Positions 28,401-40,400 of a stretch of DNA of 64,000 nt are shown one piece after another. Position numbers and translations under genes: made by a program. Below the pieces are notes generated by a model. It was given only the letters and a program-made list of their open reading frames with translations. It did no database searches and was not told where the DNA came from. Each line of letters begins with the position of its first letter. The stretch's first letter is position 1. Location: positions 4,935,327 to 4,999,326 of the forward strand of contig NC_085095.1 of assembly GCF_963422355.1 (NCBI RefSeq), read 5' to 3'. The stretch comes from Corticium candelabrum. Lineage: Eukaryota > Porifera > Homoscleromorpha > Homosclerophorida > Plakinidae.

Positions 28401-31400
28401 CCTACTTGCACTGCTGCATTTTGCACCTCACCTTTCAAGAACATGAGAATGCTGACTATTTCCTATTCATTGTGGAATCCTAATAGACTACACCTTCAAT
28501 CCTTGCCCAAGTTACGTCATGTCTTCTTGTGAAAATAATGACAACTATGGATAGCACCTTACAGTTTGTGAATATTCAGTGAGTTCGAGTGTTTAACAAA
28601 ACTTTGAATAAGAAATTCAGTTTGGAATTTTAGAAAGAAATTGCCGAGGTAGAATATTTGAATGGGAACGGACGGTGTTGACTTCTGTGTCACACAACAG
28701 CCTGGACTTATGTGACACAGCAGTCAACACCATCTGTTTCCATTTTGAAAATTCTACCTCAGCAATTTCTTTCTAAAATGTAGGTGCATGGTGTTTTAGC
28801 AACTGAATCTTGTGGTATCAGCCACGTCTGTAGATGATAATGGTGTTTTAGCAACTGAGTCTTGTGGTAGCAGCCGTGTCTGTAGATGGTAATCCTTCTC
28901 AAGCTATTTCTGCTATGTGAAAGACACTGGACAAGACCAGTGTCCAGCATGCACATATGAATAAGGAATATTATGTATTCACAGCAAGTAAAAGTAAAAA
29001 TAAGAAGCTGGGCAGGTATTCAGACATATTACGAAAATACCGGCCTCCAACAAATGAGCAGTGTTGTAAAACAATCGACTTTACTTGCTTTTAACGAATT
29101 GTTGTGTAGACCATGTTTAGATCTAACCAGGGACCACTGGCCATTTATGCTGAGAAACTATTGATACTTTTGCTTCCTTACATTTCTATTTGGAATGTAA
29201 TTATTAATTAACTTTGTTATATAATATAAATTTGTCAGTTCAATAATTGTGTAGCATGCTATGCACAGTTATGTGCTGTGACATTGTGATTGGTGTTTAG
29301 TGGTGCTAATATTGAATGTAAGGATCATGACAGCTTTACACCACTATTGACAGCAGCATCTTATGGACGGACAAAGATTGTTGGTATCTTGTTAGCAAGA
29401 CAAGCTGATGTTGAGCAGACTGATCTTAATGGAAGGACTGCACTACACTGGGCAGTGAAAGCAAACAACAAGAATACTATGCAGGTACATTATGTACACA
29501 GTAGTAGTTTGATTGGTGGTAATGTGGTTGTTTGTTGTAGGTTTTGTTAGCAGATGATACTGGTTCTGGTCTAGTCCACATGTCTGATTCAAGAAGCAAG
29601 TATCCACTGCATATTGCTGCAAAGAAGGGTTATGTGGATCTTGCTAAGGTTGGTGGCTGTCTGTACAATGTGGTGTGCATAGTGTACTTAGCAGTTCATT
29701 TCTCATACTGAAAGTTATTATGGTGTTTTCTGGTAGATAGGGTTTAGAGTATCTGGCTTTCATTATTAGCTGCAGGTTTGTGTGATGTGATCATGCTTAT
29801 GGGAGTTACTACTTGTTAGTACATCTTGGCACTGAGAGTGCTGACCAACATTGAACGGTAGATCTAAAGAAGTGATAGTCAGAGTTATCCATTAGCTGAA
29901 AAGCGTACGGTGTGAAGTTGCAATGTGATGGGGAACTGAATTGAAGTAGATCGCAAGTAGCATGATTTTGAAAGAATACTGTAAATCCAGAAATTTAGAC
30001 ATCATTAATATTATGTAATCCATGACTCAGCAGACGTGTACCCAGGATTTCCTGGGTGGGTTTCCAAAAGTTAGTATCAACAAGACAAATTAATATCTAT
30101 CATTGACATAACGTGGTTTGGTTACCATTCACATGCGCGGCCTAATTCAAGCTTGTTGCTATTACATAGCATCAATGATCTAACCGTATTCTGAAGTTAG
30201 ACTACAGTTCTGAAAAGGATTCTTTAGCACTTGCACTAACAGTCACTCGTGCTAACAGTCACTCGTGCTAACAGTAAAGGTGACACTCACCTCTTAGCGG
30301 TTTCCGGGCAACCTGGAAACATGCCTGGATATGTCACTGAACGCAGGCATTTTCATCTGCATGATACATTTGTAAGGCACTTAAGGGAGCAAAGGTACAC
30401 GTACTTTGTACCGTATTTCTTCGAATAGTGGATGCGTCCTTTATTTTTAACAAGGTTACAGAACTGCGACCTCAAATGAGGATGGCTTGTATTCAAGGGC
30501 AGCCTCTATTTTTAGGTCTCTACTTCACACCGTGACACATTCTTGAACGTCACATTTCTTTTGTTGACATAATTGGACACTTTTAAAGGTGCCAAGTGCA
30601 GCAGGTTTAGCTGTAAATGCTATGACTATTACTGGTACATATTGCTGCACATTGTGTAGATAAAAATATAATTTATAGACAATGCGTGTAATAGGATGAG
30701 ATTGATGCGGAAGCATCAAAAGCATGTGATATGGGCATGACCAGTAACTTTGCAGACTAGTGCGGCCTCAATTTGAGGGCGGCCTATATTTTCAACAAGT
30801 CCCTTCAGCTGCGGCTTCTAAACGAGGGCGGATTCGATTCGAGGGCGGCCACTATTCAAAGAAATACGGTAGGCATGATGGGGTGTCTCATGGTGGTCTG
30901 GGATTGCAAAGACACAGACAGTATACAGGAAGGCACACATTTGTGCCTGAGATGAAGCAATCAGGTTTGCTTGGATAGCTGAAGCAGAAGACATTACTCA
31001 CACCAAAACAAACATGGTTGACAGACTCAAAGTTATGCAAAATGTATGCAGTACCTAGAATAGCAGCAGTCTGCATAGTTTTTGTCAAATGTCTTCAAAT
31101 CTATGCCCTCGTTCACAATGACGTAGAAAGTCTTTTGTCACTACATTTATGCCCGTTGTTCCGATGACTGACCTTTTGTGTGGACGAGGCACTAACGACG
31201 TCATCATGGCTCATGGGACACTGGAGTGCTACTTTGATGTCTTGGTGTTTATTAACCGCGCGAGTCTAGAGCAAAAGCAACAAATTTTCTTTTTGAACCT
31301 TTACTATCACGTATGAAAGGTGAATTGTAAGCGGACACCTTTAAGGGGGTACGTGCCCCCAGTGTCCCTCTGGTTCTTATGCCTATGCCTAACCCTCCCT

Positions 31401-34400
31401 TTGGGCTGTACAGCTTGGTAAGACGATACCGAATGCAATTTTGGTTGAGTCAGAGTATGAATATCGTGGTGTCACAATCAAAGGATCTCCACTGAAAGAT
31501 TCTTTATATAAACATGTGCAGAGTAGAGGTAGGCTTCTACGTGCATGGCATGCTGCCGTTGAGCTGTCGACCACGGGGTTGCACGTACATCTAAGATTTA
31601 ATTTCTCACTAGTGTACTACTAGCTAGTAAGTGACTTGACGTCTCATGCGTTTTTGCATGGGAATAGAGCTAAGGTCAGTGCTCGCATGCTACCGCGCTC
31701 GCACATCTACTCTGGCAAATCCGCATGCCGTGTATTTGATGTATTACAGTACTGTATATCATGTACCCTCGTACACGCATGTAGATTCTTTGCAGTGGGC
31801 ATGGCAAGAAACGATGTGGCAAAAAATGCAGAGGTATTATTGGGTGCGGATTGGAGTCCAGTAGTCCAGTTCAGTAGTCCAGTTCAGTAGTCCAGTCCAG
31901 CTAATCCAGACACCCATATGGAAGAGCGACAAGAGAGTGTCAAAGAGAAATTTTTAGCAAGAAATTTACAGCAGACAAGTTTACGATGTGGTTCACCGTT
32001 GGAGAACGCCACGCACGTGACTCTATCCATTTCACAAGACCGGATGGTGAATATTTGCTCTTGTGCAATTATTTTGGCTAACCGACACAAGAAACACTAA
32101 CCCTACCACGAATCCTTTGGTGTTGAGATAAGACACGTCGATGACATCTGCAACCTGCAGCTGGCTGCCTTGGAGCACCTGTGACCAGTCTGCATGAAGT
32201 AGTCTATAAAGTTCAATTACTGAATGAAGAGTGGCGAGTAGGTGGCAAAATGAATGGACACTTGTTATGCAACTGGCTGTAGTGGAAAATGATAAATTAT
32301 ACACTGAGAGCAAGATATTCTCATTTACGGCATTTTACATTTGTGTTTTTAGTTTGATAGAGTGGACATCTTGTCCGAACATTCTCATACGTGATTGGAC
32401 AAATGACAAGTGTTTGAAAATGTCCGATGTACGACCGCTATTTTGAGCACTGCATGCACACCGGAAAATCACCAATAACTCAAGAACGAAATGTTATCTT
32501 ATAAATCCATAAATGAAAACATAACTTCTCAATCCAAAGAAACCCATTTTGTTGTTAAAATCCACTGCAGTAAGTACATACAGTGGTAATGCATGCGCAC
32601 TGAGAAATCACTTATAACTCAAGAACAAAGCTTTATCTTGCAAATCCACAATAGGATCACTTCTTGCACACAGAAGCCCTTTTATTGTTAAAATCTACTG
32701 TGCAAGTAGATAAAGCAATAACATGTGTGCACACACCGTCCTTTCCTTCCTTCTACGCTACTTAGTTATGAGCTAACGACTCCTGAACGACGTTTACATA
32801 AATAGACGAAAAGAAACTGTCGGGTTGTCTGATCTTGATGTTGATGAGCTGGGCCAGAGAAGCAAGTCCAGCTTTAGATCGACAAGTACTAGTACATTAT
32901 TGTATAGCTTTTGGAACATTGCCGGTTGAGACATCGTTACAGGAGAATTTGGACTAGATGAGATTATAGCGAATGCCCAGAAGTCCAGTCCATATGCTTA
33001 CTTTGGCAAAAACACGAGTACCCACTGATGGACAGTTTGAAATGGGACGACCTCTTTATAGTGGTCATCCACTATTCATACCGTTGAGATTCACGGGTTT
33101 ATGGTAGCTTTCCTGGTGTGTTTCCAACAAGATGTTTCGAATGTTATGCTGTAAACGGCCAGACACAGGATTGCGTCGATGAACTGATGGTTGAGCTACA
33201 AAAGTAACTCTTGTGTAGATTGTTGGCAACTCATGAATCACTGTAACTGCTGTTGTTCTTCACAATAGGCTGGCAACCACAGAGCTTACAAAGCTCTGGG
33301 TGCCGCCGTCCACATCCGAGAACACCCCCCCTAAAAACCTAAACTAAACCTAGACGTCAGTAACTGCCAATTACTGGTTACGCTCCCTAGCTAACAGCTG
33401 AGCTCTTGTGCACTACTCAGGAGAACTCTGGGTCTGCGCTAGCAATCTCCTGGAGCCGGGTACTTGCGGGAGGAGCGGCTTGTGAAGCTAACTGTGATAT
33501 GAGCACCTGAAGTCTCACCTGGATTGTAGTGGCTGATGTCTCATCACAGCCGATGGTTGCTTAGGTCCCCAGTCAAAGACCTTGTACTCCTTTGTACTCC
33601 TGATTCGAGAGAGGCATTTGCGTGTGAGTTTCTTGCCCAAGAAAATTATGCCATAGCTTGCCATCACTGTGACTTGAACTTGCAACCCTAATGGGTCCGG
33701 GATGTACAAACTTTATTGGATGACTGTCTAACCAACTAAGCTATAGCACCACATGCGTGCGCGTGCGCGCGCGCGTGCACACACACACACACTTAGCCTC
33801 GAACTTCCAGACCAGAGAGCGTGCGAAGAGCTCAAATTTGCATTACACGAACATATCATTAACAAATGCGATGAGATCTCAGGAACGAAGAGGAGACGTC
33901 TGCCGTTGCTGCGATATCTTGGTGGACGGCATGAAACGACGACTCTTTGATTCTTTGGCAGAATGCTAGCTAGTCTAACCTCTCGAGTAGCGAGACTACC
34001 ACTACGCTCGACCAGTAGTCAAAGGTGATGGTGTAGTGACGCTGCTATGCATGTCCTGTCACCGCAAGCTTGAAAAGATCAAAGAACTGAAGCTGAAACT
34101 AAAACTAAGACGTGTGCATGCACCAGAGTCTTCATTCACGGCTCTGGTGTGCACTTAGCCGCCCAGGAGGATTTCACACACGCGTAATCAGCAGTAACAC
34201 TTAGCATAACTAATTACTGCTAAACCAATTAGAATTTACAACTGACATTCCTGTTCTAAGATGTTCTCTAAGATGCTGATTGGCTTAGAAGTCTATTTCC
34301 AAAATCATTTTAGTACACTGTTCTGGTCCAGACTAGAGTTCGCACGCTCTGTGGTCTGGAAGTTCAAGGCTAACACACACCACACACGTCACACATTGGC

Positions 34401-37400
34401 AGACTACTATATGCCTCCGCTACGCGTACACATCAAGGCATAATGACAAGTATAAGGTGGAATTGGGAAAATGTACATGTTATCTGTAACCGTTGTATTT
34501 GTTTACAATTTTGCAATTATGGTTGACTTTAGAAATATTAGGACTCAGGTAGTTGGATTTTTTGTTGTTAAGCATGACAATGGTGCTTAGTTTCTATTGA
34601 TGAGGTATAATTTTGCTAATTTTTTACCAAGGCTAAATGACGCTGGGTAAGACAAGACTGTAGTTGACAGTGTAATGAACTGGAACTTGTTTGTCTGTAG
34701 TGACCTTACTACTGGAATTTATTGGTGTAATGTTATTTTTTATTCTGTTGAATGCTGTGAGAGCTTTGAAGTGATAACATTGAATGTTTATAGATAGATT
34801 TGTCTTAATTGAATAGTACATTTTTGTGAATATATGCAGACTCTATTGTCAGTCGGTGCAGCAATCGATGCCAAAAACGATGAAGAGAAGACACCTCTTC
34901 ATCTTGCTTCAGCCTATGGAAGAGTAAAGTAAGGCTACATTTTGTTATTTGATAGTGAACTCGGTTTGTGGAATGTTGTTGACAGAGTTGTGCGTCTGTT
35001 GGCTTCCCATGATCGATCAACCATCAATGATGAAGATGAGGGGTCTAACATGCCAATTCACTTGGCTGCACTAAATGGACATGCCAATGTTATAGAAACT
35101 CTTTTGGAGTTTGGTGCACAAATTGATGCAAGGTATGAAATTAGCAAGATGTTAGTGTGACGATGGTGACAGTAGGCTGTTTCTGTTGCTAATAGGAATG
35201 CTTCATTCTGGACACCATTGGATTGTGCTTCATATAGAGGTCAACTTGATGTGGTGACAACTCTTCTGGAAGGCGACAGTCCTATTGATCCTCAAGACAA
35301 AGCTGGAGTAAGTTGACTTTTTGATACTAACTTGTATCAGTCTTAAGAATTTGACAGTGATTATGCTGATGATGGTATATACTTTTGTTTTAGCTATGTT
35401 GAAATATCTGTCAGCATTGGTTGTAGATGCTTGTTGAAAAAGACTGCTTCGTAGGCATGTTTCAACTCAGTTGTGTTTCGTGTTAATCTAGGTCACGCCA
35501 CTTCATCTAGCGTCACGAGAGGGTCATATTTCTGTTGTTAAAGTTCTCCTTCTGTGGGAAGCTGATGTCTCTATGAAAGACCTCAATGGATTTAATTGCC
35601 TTGATTATGCCATTGAGCATAACAGGATGTATGATTATCACAATTGCATGTTGGTATTGCTTGCTATGTTCACTTTGTAATGATAGAGAAGTTGCTGAAG
35701 AAATTATCAAGAGTGAGAAATGGATGAACGCTCTTGCTAGTGCAACTGTTGCTGAGCAGGCAGATGGTACTAAAATAGCAGACACACCGTTGCGGAAGCT
35801 GATAAGGAAAATGCCAGGTCCTGTGAGAGGTTTAAGTGATTATTAAATGTATAAATGAAGAGTTTGTATGAGAAAACGAAGTTTACAAGTTGATGACGGA
35901 GATACACTGTAGCTAGTTGTTGTGATACAGTATTTAGGATTAACCTCTAGTGAATTGTGCATGATGCGATTGCAAAGTTGACCAATCTTAATCAGATGAT
36001 ATTTGTTTTTAGATGTGGCAGAGGTTGTATTTAATCAGTGCACTACCAGTAATGCCAACTCGCAGACTGGCATTACACAGCAGCACCCCAACTTTGAAGT
36101 TCAATTTGACTATCGTCTTCTTGATGATATAGAATTAGCAAAGAAGCTCTATCATGAGAAGGAGAAGGGAGATTCAGATGCGAGTGACGAAGAGTCAGAT
36201 AGGAAGAGCATTGATACGTTAGACAGTGAAATGTCTGTTGCACAGGAGAATCACTTGTCCACACTGCTAGCTACTCATTCTCATGTGTCAAAACATCACC
36301 CTTTGATAATTATGGTAAGCATATTTGGATACATCAGCGTATTTATGGACTGGTGTCTATTACAACTCAATCTAATGTGTTGTATCTTACCCAATGTAAT
36401 TTTTTCAACTTATATCCCATTACCATGGGGTGTCAAGGAACTGATGGGGTAATAACCGTTGTCATCGCCGACAAGGTGATAAATCGTGTAATACTCCTGT
36501 TTACTGGACAATGGGGTAATATACGGTTTATCATCTTTCCATTTTTATGTCTTTGAGTTTTTTTCATTTTGTTGGAGGTACGACAAACTCTTATCAGAAT
36601 CATTGTCCACCTAATATGGCACTCAAACAGGAAATGAAAAGTCAAACCACACGAGGTTGGGTTTGACAACCCTTGGGTGTTGACTCTGATAAATTCGATA
36701 TCAACCTTGTGACCATGTGATAACCTGTTGAAGGGCTTCTTTAGTTTTTAAACTTCTGCTTTAGACTCATGTAACTGGTCTTCGTCTTTTATATCTACAG
36801 AAATGAATAGTTAGTTAAGCACTAGCAGTTTTTATTTTTTTTACAGGATTTATATACAGTTACATGAGTTTTCTCATTAGCTAGACATGTATTTATAGGG
36901 TTATGGTGTTGTAGTATATGGTATGTTTGTGATGTTTCTGGGCGAATGATCCATGAAACATACACTGTAGTCAATATCGCTTTAGCTTGTTTTTGTATTT
37001 GTGTATCTGTTGTCTGTTTTACGTTTTTTTTTCTGTGTTTGTGCCTTTATATGCACTAAATTATTACAATGCTTGATGTTTCATTAGGTCAAGTCAAAGA
37101 GAGAACGACTTCTAAGTCATCCACTAGTGTTGAGTTTGCTTCGGCACAAGTGGGAGTCATTTGGTCGCTACGTCTACTACTTGAATCTTTCGATTTTTCT
37201 TATTTATCTCTCAGTTCTTACAGCCTATGCAACAACACTTGTTCCACCCAACACCACAAGTGAGTGAGATTTTCAGTGTTGCGTGTGTACAGGTATTTGT
37301 GTATAGATATTTGTGTACATATGTATGTATGTATGTATGTATGTGCATGTATGTATATGCATGTATGTATATGCATGTATGTAGGTGCCATGTATTGTCA

Positions 37401-40400
37401 GTTGTCTGTATGAATCTTCGGAGGTAGCAAAAATTTGAAGATAAAGGAGTCTTCTAGGCTTGCATAATCTTACTCAATTTAGTCCTTTACAGCTGCAGGT
37501 TCTCTGTGTCTTGCACCACTATCACTTATGTTCCTGCATGCTTGTAAGTGTAGTTTTAAAACAGGTTTGTCTCTGGTGAACATTTGATGAATGGTGATTC
37601 ACTGTTGTTTTAATTGATATCCTTGCTTACTTCCTACGGGTAGCAGATAATGAAAAGAGGGTCAGACAATTAAATGAACGGATATGTGAAGGTCTTTCTG
37701 ACCCAATTTTTTGTGCAATGGTGAAAAGGCACAATGTCTCTATTGTTGACAAATGTTCACTTGCTGATTTATTGTGAGCACTACACACCTAGGCTGTTTG
37801 GAAGTAACATTCTTTTGCTACCAGTGTGCTACAAGGTCATTACGTAATTTGCATTAGACTATTGATGACACACTGTACTTGTAGGATGATGAATGTCTGA
37901 TTTGCATTAAGGTATGCAAGGGTCATGTAAGCAGTAGTCGGATAAGCAAGGATACACTGTATCATGATTATGTATCTGAGAAGTGCATGCTGGCTACTAT
38001 TGACTGGTTTCGTATGTCAAATTATGGTACCTTGCCCATGTAGCTGTGCAGCATGCGATTACTCAGGGCTGGATTCAGAGGGGGTTAAGGGGGTTGTAAC
38101 CCCCTCTTTTTTAATAGGCGTGGTTTAATAATTTTATATAATTTCATTAGAAAAGAAAATTAGTAATGCTATAAATAACTGCTAACAATGAACCCCCTCT
38201 TTCAAAAATTCCTGGATCCGGCACTGTTACTGCACTTGCTTGATTATTTTCCTAGGGCTCAAGTAAGCCCCTAGTTTTGACTTTGGCCAAGACTCTAAGA
38301 TGTTTACAATTTTTGGTCTTTTAATTAATGCTAATTGACACTTTCCACATTGACTGTTTGCTAGGTTTGCCCCTGTAGAAATGCTAATATTCTTCAACTT
38401 GCACATGAGACAGATACCTTATTATCCTTAAATATTAGTTTATATATCTACATTTTAGGTAGTGACGGTGGTTTGAAACTCCACTAATTTAGCAGCATGC
38501 TGTTTAAGTATGATAAGTAATAGCTTCGAACTTCCAGACCAGAGTGTGCGCGAAGCGCGAGAACTCTAGTCTGGACCAAGTCGATACTAAATGATTTTGG
38601 AAATAGCCTTCTAAGCCAATCAGCTTCTTATAGCCGGAATGTCGGTTGTAAATTCTGATTGGTTTAGCAGTAATTGGTTATGCTAAGTGCACTAGCGCTG
38701 ATTGCGCGCGTGTGAAACCTGCATGGGCGGCTAAGTGCACGCAAGAGCCGTGACAAAGACCCTGGTGCACGCACACATCTTACTTTTAATTTCAGCTTTA
38801 GTTCTTTGATATTTTCGAGCTTGTGGTGACAGGACATGCACAGCAGCGTTGCTAGACCATCACCTTTGACAATGGTCGAGCAGTAGTCTTGCCAGTCGAG
38901 CGGTTAGACTTGCTAGCGGTCTGCTAAAGAATCGAAGAGTCGTCGTTTCATGCTGTCCACCAAGATATCGCCTCAAACACGGCAGACGTCTCTTCTTTGT
39001 TCGTGAGATCTCATGGCATTTACAAATGATATGTTGATCTAGGTAAAACGATCCTACGCTGTTAGACTACCATTTAGCATCGCTATTGATAAATACTTCC
39101 GAAATCGTTTTAGTATCGACTTGGTTCAGACTAGAGTTCGCGCACTTCGCGTGCTCTCTGGTCTGGAAATTTGAGGCTAGATAAGTAACCAATCACTTTT
39201 GCCAATTAACACCTTTAGGTGTCCTTTTTTAGAAGTTGTCTTTCTATACTTGACCTTTGACTTTTGCCAACCATTGGTCAGGTATCGTATTGTATAATAT
39301 GGTGAATAGCAGTGTCATCTGTACATATATAGCTCCTCATGTACATGCCTTGTAATTTTTGCTTGTCATTTAGGTGATTGTTCAGGTACAAAGGAGGGGT
39401 TTATTATGTTTGGACATTATTTTGTCATGATCTTTGCTTTTATTCGACTTGGCATAATTGAAGTCTTTCAAGTGATTCATCTTAGGTCAGAGTACTTTGC
39501 ATTCGGCAATGCAGTAGCAAACGTTATTGAATGGCTCAGTTTTTCAACAGCCGCCCTGTTTGGTTTGCCTCTAAGCACATCATCTGAGTAAGACTCGTGT
39601 TTTCACAAGTGTATGATATGGTGCATAAGTGGTGTGGTTTTTGCCAGCTGTATGGTGAGGGAATGGCAGTGGCAGTGTGGAATTGTTGCTGTGTTTTTGG
39701 CTTGGTTTAATCTTCTTGTGTTCATTCGGAAGCTCCCCAAAATAGGCATCTACATTGTCATGTTCCTTGACATTTTCAAGACTTTCTTACAGTTTATGAT
39801 TGTTGGGATATTGTTTGTGATTGCCTTTGGGCTTGCCTTCTACATGCTCTTTACCACTGATGTTAGTATGCACATGACGTATTTTGTCTTGCCTCTTTGT
39901 AGTAGCTGTTTTGTTTATTAGATAGCATTTCCAAGCCCAGGAAAGGCCCTTGTGAAGACGGCTGTGATGACGATAGGTGAATTTGACTATGATCGAATTT
40001 TCAATGAGGCACCTTTTTTCAGCTATAAACAGTTGTCATACATTATGTGGATCATATTTCTAATTGTTATGCCAATCTTGTTGATGAACCTCTTGGTAGG
40101 TTGAGGATACATTGTATCTGAATTGTTTCGAATAATTACTTAATTAGATGTTTTACTTTACATTTGTAGATTGGTTTAGCTGTTGATGACATCAAAGATG
40201 TACAAGAACATGCCAAGCTTCAACGTCTTGCAATGCAGGTATGTATGGTGACATTCGTCTTGTTTGTGATGTGCAAGGGGTGCTTGACAGCTGTTCCAGC
40301 TACGTAGGTTTTTAAAACAAAGAGTTGGGTGACTTTGTAAGTTTGTAGCTAGTGGCAGTTGCATGTATGAACCAGAATAGTTTTGTGCACTGTATGGTAT

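Noticed and set aside
31441..31623. Open frame [19 protein letters not shown]... in TRPA intron 7
   Set aside because: Protein-like for about 45 residues and preceded by an AG, but no partner exon and no recognised family; too weak to list as a gene, possibly a repeat remnant.
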